A DNA stretch of 64,000 bases. Source: Cladorhizidae sp. MBARI D1340-BT2. Taxonomy: Eukaryota; Porifera; Demospongiae; Poecilosclerida; Cladorhizidae. Location of the stretch: contig JAQNBH010000003.1 of the NCBI GenBank assembly GCA_028752905.1, positions 4,830,204 through 4,894,203 on the forward strand, given 5' to 3'. The translations under genes and the position numbers were made by a program. The notes under the pieces are model-generated. The model made no database searches. It saw only the letters and a list, made by a program, of their open reading frames with translations, and was not told the DNA's origin. Below, piece after piece: positions 1 through 12,770 of this stretch (positions are counted from its first letter, which is position 1; every line of letters begins with the position of its first letter).

Positions 1-3000
1 ACTTTATTAATAGTGCACACATACAGACTTTATTAATGGTACACACATACATACTTGATTAATGGTACACACATACAGACTTGATTAATAGTACACACAT
101 ACAGACTTGATTAATAGTACACTCGTACAGACTTGATTAATAGTACACTTGATTAATAGTACACACATACAGACTTGATTAATAGTACACACATACATAC
201 TTGATTAATAGTGCACACATACAGACTTGATTAATAGTACACACATACAGACTTGATTAATAGTACACACATACAGACTTGATTAATAGTGCACACATAC
301 AGACTTGATTAATAGTGCACACATACAGACTTGATTAATAGTACACTCATACAGACTTGATTAATAGTGCACACATACAGACTTGATTAATAGTACACAC
401 ATACAGACTTGATTAATAGTACACACATACAGACTTGATTAATAGTACACACATACAGACTTGATTAATAGTACACTCATACAGACTTTAATAGTGCACA
501 CATACAGACTTGATTAATAGTACACACCTACAGACTTGATTAATAGTACACTCGTACAGACTTGATTAATAGTACACTCGTACAGACTTGATTAATAGTG
601 CACACATACAGACTTGATTAATAGTACACTCGGTATGGACTTGATTAATGGTTAGACTTGATTAATAGTACACTCGTACGGACTTGATTAATGGTGCACA
701 CATACAGACTTGATTAATAGTACACTCGTATGGACTTGATTAATAGTACACACATACAGACTTGATTAATAGTACACTCGTACGGACTTGATTAATAGTA
801 CACACATACACATACAGACTTGATTAATAGTACACACATACAGACTTGATTAATAGTACACACATACAGACTTGATTAATAGTACACACATACAGACTTG
901 ATTAATAGTACACACATACAGACTTGATTAATAGTACACACATACAGACTTGATTAATAGTACACACATACAGACTTGATTAATAGTACACACATACAGA
1001 CTTGATTAATAGTACACACATACAGACTTGATTAATAGTACACACATACAGACTTGATTAATAGTGCACACATACAGACTTGATTAATAGTACACACATA
1101 CAGACTTGATTAATAGTGCACACATACAGACTTGATTAATAGTACACTCATACAGACTTGATTAATAGTGCACACCTACAGACTTGATTAATGGTACACA
1201 CATACAGACTTGATTAATGGTACACACATACAGACTTGATTAATGGTACACACATACAGACTTGATTAATAGTACACTCGTACGGACTTGATTAATAGTG
1301 CACACATACAGACTTGATTAATAGTGCACACATACAGACTTGATTAATAGTACACACACACAGACTTGATTAATAGTGCACACATACAGACTTGATTAAT
1401 AGTACACTCATACAGACTTGATTAATAGTACACACATACAGACTTGATTAATGGTACACACATACAGACTTGATTAATAGTACACTCGTATGGACTTGAT
1501 TAATAGTACACACATACAGACTTGATTAATAGTACACACATACAGACTTGATTAATAGTACACACATACAGACTTGATTAATAGTACACACATACAGACT
1601 TGATTAATAGTACACTCGTACAGACTTGATTAATAGTACACACATACAGACTTGATTAATGGTACACACATACAGACTTGATTAATAGTACACACGTACA
1701 GACTTGATTAATAGTACACACATACAGACTTGATTAATAGTACACACATACAGACTTGATTAATAGTACACACGTACAGACTTGATTAATAGTACACACA
1801 TACAGACTTGATTAATAGTACACACATACAGACTTGATTAATAGTGCACACATACAGACTTGATTAATAGTACACTCATATAGACTTGATTAATAGTACA
1901 CACATACAGACTTGATTAATAGTACACACATACAGACTTGATTAATAGTACACACATACAGACTTGATTAATAGTGCACACATACAGACTTGATTAATAG
2001 TACACTCATATAGACTTGATTAATAGTACACACATACAGACTTGATTAATAGTACACTCGTACAGACTTGATTAATAGTACACACACACAGACTTGATTA
2101 ATAGTGCACACATACAGACTTGATTAATAGTACACACATACAGACTTGATTAATAGTACACTCATACAGACTTGATTAATAGTACACTCATATAGACTTG
2201 ATTAATAGTACACACATACAGACTTGATTAATAGTACACTCATACAGACTTGATTAATAGTACACTCATACAGACTTGATTAATAGTACACTCATATAGA
2301 CTTGATTAATAGTACACTCGTACAGACTTGATTAATAGTACACTCATATAGACTTGATTAATAGGACACTCGTACAGACTTGATTAATAGTACACTCGTA
2401 CAGACTTGATTAATAGTACACACATACAGACTTGATTAATAGTACACACATACAGACTTGATTAATAGTACACTCGTACAGACTTGATTAATAGTACACA
2501 CATACAGACTTGATTAATAGTACACACATACAGACTTGATTAATAGTACACACATACAGACTTGATTAATAGTACACTCGTACAGACTTGATTAATGGTA
2601 CACACATACAACTTGATTAATGGTGCACACGTACAGACTTGATTAATAGTGCACACATACAGACTTGATTAATAGTGCACACATACAGACTTGATTAATA
2701 GTACACACATACAGACTTGATTAATAGTACACACATACAGACTTGATTAATAGTACACTCGTACAGACTTGATTAATAGTACACTCGTACAGACTTGATT
2801 AATAGTACACACATACAGACTTGATTAATAGTACACACATACAGACTTGATTAATAGTACACTCATATAGACTTGATTAATAGTACACTCATACAGACTT
2901 GATTAATAGTGCACACATACAGACTTGATTAATAGTACACACATACAGACTTGATTAATAGTACACACATACAGACTTGATTAATAGTACACTCATATAG

Positions 3001-5548
3001 ACTTGATTAATAGTACACTCATACAGACTTGATTAATAGTGCACACATACAGACTTGATTAATAGTACACACATACAGACTTGATTAATAGTGCACACAT
3101 ACAGACTTGATTAATAGTACACACCTACAGACTTGATTAATAGTACACTCGTACAGACTTGATTAATAGTACACTCGTACAGACTTGATTAATAGTGCAC
3201 ACATACAGACTTGATTAATAGTACACTCGGTATGGACTTGATTAATGGTTAGACTTGATTAATAGTACACTCGTACGGACTTGATTAATGGTGCACACAT
3301 ACAGACTTGATTAATAGTACACTCGTATGGACTTGATTAATAGTACACACATACAGACTTGATTAATAGTACACTCGTACGGACTTGATTAATAGTACAC
3401 ACATACACATACAGACTTGATTAATAGTACACACATACAGACTTGATTAATAGTACACACATACAGACTTGATTAATAGTACACACATACAGACTTGATT
3501 AATAGTACACACATACAGACTTGATTAATAGTACACACATACAGACTTGATTAATAGTACACACATACAGACTTGATTAATAGTACACACATACAGACTT
3601 GATTAATAGTACACACATACAGACTTGATTAATAGTACACACATACAGACTTGATTAATAGTGCACACATACAGACTTGATTAATAGTACACACATACAG
3701 ACTTGATTAATAGTGCACACATACAGACTTGATTAATAGTACACTCATACAGACTTGATTAATAGTGCACACCTACAGACTTGATTAATGGTACACACAT
3801 ACAGACTTGATTAATGGTACACACATACAGACTTGATTAATGGTACACACATACAGACTTGATTAATAGTACACTCGTACGGACTTGATTAATAGTGCAC
3901 ACATACAGACTTGATTAATAGTGCACACATACAGACTTGATTAATAGTACACACACACAGACTTGATTAATAGTGCACACATACAGACTTGATTAATAGT
4001 ACACTCATACAGACTTGATTAATAGTACACACATACAGACTTGATTAATGGTACACACATACAGACTTGATTAATAGTACACTCGTATGGACTTGATTAA
4101 TAGTACACACATACAGACTTGATTAATAGTACACACATACAGACTTGATTAATAGTACACACATACAGACTTGATTAATAGTACACACATACAGACTTGA
4201 TTAATAGTACACTCGTACAGACTTGATTAATAGTACACACATACAGACTTGATTAATGGTACACACATACAGACTTGATTAATAGTACACACGTACAGAC
4301 TTGATTAATAGTACACACATACAGACTTGATTAATAGTACACACATACAGACTTGATTAATAGTACACACGTACAGACTTGATTAATAGTACACACATAC
4401 AGACTTGATTAATAGTACACACATACAGACTTGATTAATAGTACACACATACAGACTTGATTAATAGTACACTCATACAGACTTGATTAATAGTACACTC
4501 ATATAGACTTGATTAATAGTACACACATACAGACTTGATTAATAGTACACTCATACAGACTTGATTAATAGTACACTCATACAGACTTGATTAATAGTAC
4601 ACTCATATAGACTTGATTAATAGTACACTCGTACAGACTTGATTAATAGTACACTCATATAGACTTGATTAATAGGACACTCGTACAGACTTGATTAATA
4701 GTACACTCGTACAGACTTGATTAATAGTACACACATACAGACTTGATTAATAGTACACACATACAGACTTGATTAATAGTACACTCGTACAGACTTGATT
4801 AATAGTACACACATACAGACTTGATTAATAGTACACACATACAGACTTGATTAATAGTACACACATACAGACTTGATTAATAGTACACTCGTACAGACTT
4901 GATTAATGGTACACACATACAACTTGATTAATGGTGCACACGTACAGACTTGATTAATAGTGCACACATACAGACTTGATTAATAGTGCACACATACAGA
5001 CTTGATTAATAGTACACACATACAGACTTGATTAATAGTACACACATACAGACTTGATTAATAGTACACTCGTACAGACTTGATTAATAGTACACTCGTA
5101 CAGACTTGATTAATAGTACACACATACAGACTTGATTAATAGTACACACATACAGACTTGATTAATAGTACACTCATATAGACTTGATTAATAGTACACT
5201 CATACAGACTTGATTAATAGTGCACACATACAGACTTGATTAATAGTACACACATACAGACTTGATTAATAGTACACACATACAGACTTGATTAATAGTA
5301 CACTCATATAGACTTGATTAATAGTACACTCATACAGACTTGATTAATAGTACACTCATATAGACTTGATTAATAGTGCACACATACAGACTTGATTAAT
5401 AGTACACTCGGTATGGACTTGATTAATAGTACACTCGTACGGACTTGATTAATAGTACACACATATAGACTTGATTAATAGTACACATACAGACTTGATT
5501 AATAGTACACTCGTACGGACTTGATTAATGGTACACACGTATAGACTC
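1..5548. repeat. 26-bp minisatellite, about 210 copies, with a 2.6-kb higher-order copy
   Basis: The unit begins ACTTGATTAATAGTACACAC. Variants alternate ACACAT/ACTCGT/GCACAC and AGT/GGT. Rare variants recur at fixed offsets: CGGTATGGAC at 631 and 3228, a CATACACATAC insertion at 804 and 3401, and ACACCTACAG at 524 and 3121 (offset 2597 each time). Further right the offset is 2311, for a CATACAACTTG variant and AATAGGACAC. The array occupies intron 11 and is cut by the window edge. Confidence 0.97.
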
Positions 5549-5608
5549 GATCTGCACGGGCCTTGGTTTAGTTGCCTATGGCAATTATCACATGACAAGA
5601 TGGCGAAC

Positions 5609-5687
5609 CTGTGCAGCATAGATACAACGCTTGAGTTGGATGGTATCTTTGTTGTCAAGCAGATCCTTTCCGTCCAGAATGTTACCT
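5609..5687 (-). CDS. GYS: Glycogen synthase exon 11 (last exon in the window)
   Basis: The exon is one base completing Arg396, then 26 codons GNILDGKDLLDNKD...TIQLKRCIYAAQ, corresponding to the GYS segment GSLPDMNKMLDKED...MKRAIFATQ. The acceptor is TTGTATTTAG. The donor is read as CAG|GTTCGC, a weak match placed there because homology stops at Gln and an in-frame stop follows within a few codons. The next exon, expected to continue with a PPVCTHN-like sequence, must lie left of position 1. Confidence 0.9.
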
Positions 5688-5728
5688 CTAAATACAACCA
5701 CAAAATAATGTGACATTGATATCGGCAG

Positions 5729-6363
5729 AAGCAACAACACATCAAAACAACAGCAACATGCAACAACAACAACATGCAAACAACAACAGCATGCAACAAC
5801 AACAGCATGCAACAACAACATGCAGCAACAACAACAAACAACAACAACATGCAGCAGCAACAACAACAAACAACAACAACATGCAACAATAACACACAAC
5901 AACATGCAACAACACAACAACAACATGCAACAACAACAGCATGCAACAACAACAACCTGCAACAACAACAACAAACAACAACAACATGCAGCAGCAACAA
6001 CAAACGACAACAACATACAACAACAATAATATGCAGCAACAACAACACACAACAACAACAGCATGCAACAACAACAACATGCAGCAACAACATGCAGCAA
6101 CAACAACACACAACAACAACATGCAACAACAGCATGCAACAACAACATGCAACAACAACATGCAGCAACAACAACACACAACATGAAACAACAATGCAAT
6201 AACAACACACAACAACAACAACAACAGCACACAACAACAACAACAATACGCAACAACACGCAACAACATGCAACAACAACAACAGCGTGCAACAATAACA
6301 TGCAACAACAACAACATGCAACAACAACATGCAACAACAACAACAGCATGCAACAACAACAAA
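5729..6363. repeat. CAA/CAG/CATG-type trinucleotide-rich array filling intron 10
   Basis: Imperfect CAACAACAACATGCAACA units fill all but the edges of the 704-nt intron 10, leaving about 41 nt at the acceptor side and 28 nt at the donor side. The lack of stops gives Gln/Asn/Thr-rich frames on plus and Cys/Val/Leu-rich frames on minus, all of which are artefacts. Confidence 0.95.
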
Positions 6364-6391
6364 AAATTCCACGGAAATCAAAACAACACAC

Positions 6392-6628
6392 CTCAGAGCA
6401 GCCTCAAATATCTTCTTGCCAATCTTGGTCTGAATGCCGTCCACAGCCTCCCGGAGTTGCTTGGCGATAGCCTGGCCCTTTAGGGAGTCCACGTTGAAGG
6501 AGTTGGTCTTCGTGGGGAAGATAAGGAAGGCCACGACTGTCAACTCCGACTTATTGGTCTTGAGGAAGTGATTTAATCTTGCTAGAGATTCGAGGAACAA
6601 GTCTGCACCTTTGTTAGAAAACTCATAC
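6392..6628 (-). CDS. GYS: Glycogen synthase exon 10
   Basis: The exon is the last base of Arg317, then 78 codons from YEFSNKGADLFLESLARLN through VVAFLIFPTKTNSFNVDS and LKGQAIAKQL to KKIFEAAL, and two bases of Arg396. It contains the R-Y-E-F-S-N-K motif whose Lys (yeast Lys326) helps bind UDP-glucose. The acceptor is TGGTTGTAG and the donor is CTGAG|GTGTGTT. This is the longest exon and opens the second Rossmann domain. Confidence 0.97.
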
Positions 6629-6958
6629 CTACAACCATAAATGTAATTATATATAATGTTCATTACTATGTACGTGTTAAATATTATACACTTATTATAT
6701 AATACACTCCAATTATGATTCACCTGTCAAAAAAATCCATTTATACGTCCCTCCACTAATACATATGTGAGGCAGGTTGAAGTGCATAGCTTGGGTTGAC
6801 AGCGGCTCTACACCGAGTCAACATCACACGAAGTTGGGGCAAGACTTCAACTCGAGAGGGATGAGTTGATAAGAACATGTGTGTGCTATCTCCTCTAGGA
6901 CTACACCAAGGAAGAGCTGATGTACTTATGAGCTGGACAGAGGGAGAGTCAGGATGGC
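6629..6958. other. Unique sequence of intron 9 next to exon 10
   Basis: This is AT-rich intron sequence after the exon 10 acceptor, followed by about 200 bp of ordinary complexity. No coding potential or known element was recognised. Confidence 0.6.
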
Positions 6959-7660
6959 TTCTAGATCTCATACCCTTCTTCTGGACCTCAAACCCTTCTT
7001 CTAGATCCCAAACCCTTCTTCTAGATATCAAACCCTTCTTCTAGATATCAAACCCTTCTTCTAGATATCAAACCCTTCTTCTAGATCCCAAACCATTCTT
7101 CTGGACCTCAAACCCTTCTTCTAGATCTCACACCCTTCTTCTAGATCCCAAACCCTTCTTCTAGATCTCAAACCCTTCTTCTAGATCTCAAACCCTTCTT
7201 CTAGATCTCAAACCCTTCTTCAAGATCTCAAACCCTTCTTTTAGATATAAAACCCTTCTTCTAGATATCAAACCCTTCTTCTAGATATCAAACCCTTCTT
7301 CTAGATATCAAACCCTTCTTCTAGACATCATACCCTTCTTCTGGATCTCATACCCTCCTTCTGGATCTCATACCCTACTTCTGGATCTCATACCCTTGTT
7401 CTGAAACTCATACCCTACTTCTAGATCTCGTACCCTCCTTCTGGATCTCATACCCTACTTCTGGATCTCATACCCTTGTTCTGAAACTCATACCCTACTT
7501 CTAGATCTCGTACCCTCCTTCTGGATTTCAAACCCTTCTTCTGAACCCCAAATTCTTCTAGATTTCATACCCTCCTTCTGGATCTCATACCCTTCTTCTG
7601 AAACTCATACCCTTCTTCTGAAACTTATACCCTCCTTCTGAAACTCAAGGTTTTCTTCTG
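6959..7660. repeat. 20-bp minisatellite, about 35 copies (intron 9)
   Basis: The unit is CTTCTAGATCTCAAACCCTT with AGATAT, GGATCT and TACCCT variants. Copies diverge more towards the right end. Confidence 0.93.
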
Positions 7661-8167
7661 GTCTCAATTTTCTTATCTCAACGCCACATGCATGGACAAG
7701 TCTATGATGTGAATAGGTAATGAGTATGAAGGTCTAGAGTTTTCTGGACTGTTTTTTGTCAGTCTTGGCTGAGTTTAGTAAAATATAGTTAATGCTTGCC
7801 ATCCAAGCTTGCCAGCTGAAGCACTTTAGGCACATGAGCACCAAATGAGATTCAGAAAAGGTCTCACTTAGAGAGTACTTCAGGTAAATGTTTCATAAAT
7901 TTGATAACTCGAGGAAGCTGTTGCAGGAAGAACTGGTGGACCTTCTGTACTCCTGAATGCTGCCTGGCCCTGCAGATGAGGAGAAGGTGCTGGTGGGCCT
8001 TCTAAACTCCTGAGTAATGCATGGCCTTAAGATTATGTCCTTCAAGTAAACCAGAGATCAGGTCCAACAGTACCTATGTAGGCTCTGAGACTGTCATTAC
8101 TTGGCCAGTTTTCCCACCTCAGACATGCCAACAAGAGTCGCTTTGTTACAGCATAATTATGTACCTT
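7661..8167. other. Unique intron 9 sequence
   Basis: About 500 bp between two minisatellites. No gene or known element was recognised. Confidence 0.5.
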
Positions 8168-10645
8168 GCAGAGCCTCCACAAGGATGGATGAATGCATCA
8201 CAGCATTGCAGAGAGCCTCCACAAGGATGGATGAATGCACCACAGCATTGCAGAGCCTCCACAAAGATGGATGAATGCACCACAGCATCACAGAGCCTCC
8301 TCAAGGATGGATGCATGCATCACAGCATTGCAGAGAGCCTCCACAAGGATGGAGGAATGCACCACAGCATCACAGAGCCTCCTCAAGGATGGATGCATGC
8401 AGCACAGCATTGAAGAGCCTCCACAAGGATGGATGCATGCACCACAGCATTACAGAGCCTCCTCAAGGATGGATGAATGCACCACAGCATCACAGAGCCT
8501 CCTCAAAGATGGATGAATGCACCACAGCATTACAGAGCCTCCACAAGGATGGATGAATGCATCACAGCATTACAGAGCCTCCACAAGGATGGATGAATGC
8601 ATCACAGCATCACAGAGCCTCCTCAAGGATGGATGCATGCATCACAGCATTGCATAGCCTCCACAAGGATGGATGAATGCATCACAGCATTACAGAGCCT
8701 CCACAAGGATGGATGCATGCATCACAGCATCACAGAGCCTCCACAAGGATGGATGCATGCATCACAGCATTGCAGAGCCTCCACAAGGATGGATGCATGC
8801 ACCACAGCATTACAGAGCCTCCACAAAGATGGATGAATGCACCACAGCATCACAGAGCCTCCTCAAGGATGGATGAATGCACCACAGCATCACAGATGAA
8901 TGCATCACAGCATTACAGAGCCTCCACAAGGATGGAGGAATGCATCACAGCATTTCATAGCCTCCCTAGCCCTAGCCCTAGCCCTAGCACTAGCCCTCTT
9001 CAGCCCCACAAGGATGGATGCATGCATCACAGCATTGAAGAGCCTCCACAAGGAGCACCACAGCATCACAGAGCCTCTACAAGGATGGATGAATGCACCA
9101 CAGCATCACAGAGCCTCCTCAAGGGTGGATGAATGCATCACAGCATTGCATAGCCCCCACAAAGATGGAGGAATGCATCACAGCATCACAGAGCCTCCTC
9201 AAGGATGGATGAATGCATCACAGCATTGAAGAGCCTCCACAAGGAGCACCACAGCATCACAGAGCCTCTACAAGGATGGATGAATGCACCACAGCATCAC
9301 AGAGCCTCCTCAAGGGTGGATGAATGCATCACAGCATTGCATAGCCCCCACAAAGATGGAGGAATGCATCACAGCATCACAGAGCCTCCTCAAGGATGGA
9401 TGAATGCATCACAGCATTGAAGAGCCTCCTCAAGGATGGATGAATGCACCACAGCATCACAGAGCCTCCACAAGGGTGGATGAATGCATCACAGCATTGC
9501 ATAGCCCCCACAAAGATGGAGGAATGCATCACAGCATCACAGAGCCTCCTCAAGGATGGATGAATGCACCACAGCATTGCAGAGCCTTCACAAGGATGGA
9601 TGCATGCATCACAGCATCACAGAGCCTCCTCAAGGATGGATGCATGCATCACAGCATCACAGAGCCTCCACAAGGATGGCTGCATGCATCACAGCATTGA
9701 AGAGCCTCCACAAGGATGGATGAATGCACCACAGCATTGAAGAGCCTCCACAAGGATGGATGAATGCACCACAGCATTGAAGAGCCTCTACAAGGATGGA
9801 TGCATGCATCACAGCATAGCCTCCACAAGGATGGATGCATGCATCACAGCATCACAGAGCCTCCACAAGGATGGATGCATGCACCACAGCATCACAGAGC
9901 CTCCACAAGGATGGATGAATGCATCACAGCATTGAAGAGCCTCCACAAGGATAGATGCATGCATCACAGCATCACAGAGCCTCTACAAGGATGGATGCAT
10001 GCAGCACAGCATCACAGAGCCTCCACAAAGATGGATGAATGCATCACAGCATTGCAGAGCCTCCTCAAGGAGCACCACAGCATCACAGAGCCTCTACAAG
10101 GATGGATGAATGCACCACAGCATCACAGAGCCTCCTCAAGGGTGGATGAATGCATCACAGCATTGCATAGCCCCCACAAAGATGGAGGAATGCATCACAG
10201 CATCACAGAGCCTCCTCAAGGATGGATGAATGCATCACAGCATTGAAGAGCCTCCTCAAGGATGGATGAATGCACCACAGCATTGCAGAGCCTTCACAAG
10301 GATGGATGCATGCATCACAGCATCACAGAGCCTCCTCAAGGATGGATGCATGCATCACAGCATCACAGAGCCTCCACAAGGATGGATGCATGCATCACAG
10401 CATTACAGAGCCTCCTCAAGGATGGATGCATGCAGCACAGCATTACAGAGCCTCCTCAAGGATGGATGAATGCATCACAGCATCACAGAGCCTCCTCAAG
10501 GATGGATGAATGCACCACAACATCACAGAGCCTCCACAAGGATGGATGCATGCATCACAGCATTGCAGAGAGCCCCCACAAGGATGGATGCATGCATCAC
10601 AGCATTGTAGAGCCTCCACAAGGATGGATGAATGCATTACAGTGT
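8168..10645. repeat. 40-bp minisatellite, about 62 copies (intron 9)
   Basis: The unit begins GCCTCCACAAGGATGGATGC, with GAATGCACCAC and TGCATGCATCAC variants. Blocks recur inside the array: AGGAGCACCACAGC at 9051, 9242 and 10068, and the variant CCCCCACAAAGATGGAGG four times. A short CCCTAG run interrupts one unit at 8966-8997. Confidence 0.96.
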
Positions 10646-11034
10646 TGTCAAATGGGAAGTGGGTGCCAAAATTATCATTCTAGAATAAAGTGACTAAAAC
10701 CTGGTAAATTATCAAGTTACTTTATACATATATATATATATACTTAGAAGGTAGTTTGCTGATGAAGGCTACAAATAGTGATTAAGGCAGAGCTATTGAA
10801 TATAGAAACATGCCACCTCAGTTGCTCATTGTCCCTGATGATTGCATTCGCATGAAACTGCAGTAGGACTAGCCATCCCAGTACTTTTCTATATATATAT
10901 AATTTTTTTTAAAGAACCCCTGTGGACAATCCTGGCCTACAGACCTGATTGTGGGCACAAGAGTTGCCATGGGGAAAGATAACAAGGTGAGTAGAAGAGC
11001 CTAGAATTAGACGTAGAATTTAAAATGGCTGCAC

Positions 11035-11163
11035 CTTCCGGCTATGAAGAAGTAGAGTGTCTTGTCCAAGTCAAAGTCGTAGTGGCCATAAAAGTGCCCA
11101 CGAACAAAATCGTGGATCTTCTCCTTGGCCTTGGCGTGCAAGTTCTGGAACTCATGCATAGCA
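11035..11163 (-). CDS. GYS: Glycogen synthase exon 9
   Basis: The exon is one base completing Ser274, then 42 codons from [19 protein letters not shown] through [16 protein letters not shown] to LYFFIAG, and two bases (AG) of Arg317. The acceptor is CTCCCCTCCAG and the donor is AAG|GTGCAGC. The split Arg is the equivalent of yeast Gsy2 Arg320, which binds the donor nucleotide phosphates, so its codon is interrupted by intron 9. Confidence 0.96.
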
Positions 11164-11197
11164 CTGGAGGGGAGAGAGAGAGCATAAATTAAGTCAG

Positions 11198-11524
11198 TAG
11201 ACGATGATGTAATCATGTGCACACAGCTATATATATGTATGTATGGTATATCCCAAGTTTACTAAATCACCATGAATCACTCTGGTAAGGAGAGATTAGT
11301 TTGTTGAATGTCAGATTAGGGTACGTTAGTAGTTGACCCTTTACCACTTTTACATTGGACGTAGACGATGATGTAATCATGTGCACACAGCTATATATAT
11401 GTACGTATGGTATATCCCAAGTTTACTAAATCACCATGAATCACTCTGGTAAGGAGAGATTAGTTTGTTGAATGTCAGATTAGTTACGTTAGTAGTTGAC
11501 CCTTTACCACTTTTACATTAGACG
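11198..11524. repeat. 163-bp tandem duplication (intron 8)
   Basis: Two nearly identical copies begin GTAGACGATGATGTAATCAT at 11198 and 11361. The first starts about 35 nt upstream of the exon 9 acceptor, so the duplication lies close to splicing signals. Confidence 0.92.
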
Positions 11525-11564
11525 TGGTGAAGGTAAAAAGTGCCCGGCAAACTGACGTAGAGCA

Positions 11565-12105
11565 TTCTTCTAAGAGCACAGCCCTAGCCCTAACCCTCAA
11601 GAGTACAGCCCTAGCCCTCCCAAGAGCACAGCCCTAGCCCTTCCAAGAGCACAGCCTTAGCCCTAGTCCTTCCAAGAGCACAGCCCTAGCCCTTCCAAGA
11701 GCACAGCCCTAGCCATAGCTCTTATAAGAGCGCAGCCCTAGCCCTAGCCCCTCCAAGAGCACAGCCCTAGCCCTAGCCCCTCCAAGAGCACAGCCCTAGC
11801 CCTAGCCCTTCCAAGAGCACAGCCCTAGCCCTAGCCCTTCCAAGAGCACAGCCCTAGCCCCTCCAAGAGCACAGCCCTAGCCCTAGCCCCTCCAAGAGCA
11901 CAGCCCTAGCCCTAATAAGAGCACAGCCCTAACCCTAGCCCTTCCAAGAGCACAGCCCTAGCACTTCCAAGAGCACAGCCCTAGCCCTAGCCCTTATAAG
12001 AGCACAGCCCTAGCCCTTATAAGAGCAAAGCCCTAGCCCTAGCCCCTCCAAGAGCACAGCCCTAGCCCTTCCAAGAGCACAGCCCTAGCCCTTCCAAGAG
12101 CACAC
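11565..12105. repeat. CCCTAG-containing minisatellite (intron 8)
   Basis: The unit is AAGAGCACAGCCCTAGCCCT with an optional extra CCCTAG and a CTCC, TTCC or TTAT linker. Length varies from about 20 to 30 bp, with about 21 copies. Confidence 0.93.
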
Positions 12106-12469
12106 TTCTCTCTGCTCTTGCCATGAACGCACCAAGATGGTGTGCACTCAGAACAAAACACTCTATGTCAGTGTTCTTTTCCATCCCCGCCCCCCCTCCC
12201 CAATGCGAAAGAGGAAAAGGGTTACATGAACTGACCACATACCTTTGCAGTTTGGGGACATTTAACTAAATAATTCATAAGAATAAATTTCATTGTGCCA
12301 ATTTTTTAAATATTGTTCCGGTTGTCCACGATCCATGAAACAACAAATGCACATTATTAAAAAAATAAAAATAAAAAATTATACAAAATTGACCGTTTTG
12401 AGAGAAGCTTGAGGCTAGGAGATGGATGTGTTACCTGATGTTTCTTGGCTATATTTCATGTCTACTACC
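12106..12469. other. Unique intron 8 sequence
   Basis: AT-rich, with a short C-run. No gene was seen. Confidence 0.5.
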
Positions 12470-12770
12470 ACCGGCAGCCATTGGAGAGCAGCTAGTCTGA
12501 GTGGCAGTCATTGGGCAGCAGCTAGTCTAGGTGGTAGTCATTGGACAGCAGCTAGTCTGGGTGGCAGCCATTGGAGAGCAGCTAGTCTGAGTGGCAGTCT
12601 CATTGGGCAGCAGCTAGTCTGGGTGGCAGCCATTGGAGAGCAGCTAGTCTGGGTGGCAGCCATTGGAGAGCAGCTAGTCTGGGTGTTAGCCATTGGAGAG
12701 CAGCTAGTCTGGGTGGTAGCCATTGGGGAGCAGCTAGTCTGTGTGGTGTGTGGCAGCCATTGGAGAGCAG
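12470..12770. repeat. 30-bp minisatellite, about 10 copies (intron 8)
   Basis: The unit begins GCAGCCATTGGAGAGCAGCT, followed by AGTCTGGGTG. The period of 30 keeps one frame open on each strand, which produces a false repeat protein. Confidence 0.93.

Noticed and set aside
1..5548. CRISPR-like array of short regular repeats
   Set aside because: There are no unique spacers; whole units are tandem. The context is a eukaryotic intron.
5710..6470. Gln/Asn/Thr-rich plus-strand frames resembling prion-like proteins
   Set aside because: They are readings of the intronic CAA array with no stop codons, antisense to GYS.
5449..6723. Long minus-strand frame mixing real GYS residues with a Cys/Val/Leu-rich tract
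   Set aside because: It is exon 10 read through intron 10. The tract is the complement of the CAA array, and exon 11 is entered out of frame.
8021..10693. Repeat-protein-like frames (MHHSITEPPQGW repeats)
   Set aside because: A 40-bp period shifts frame every unit; the frames merely lack stops. They lie inside intron 9, with no domain or splice support.
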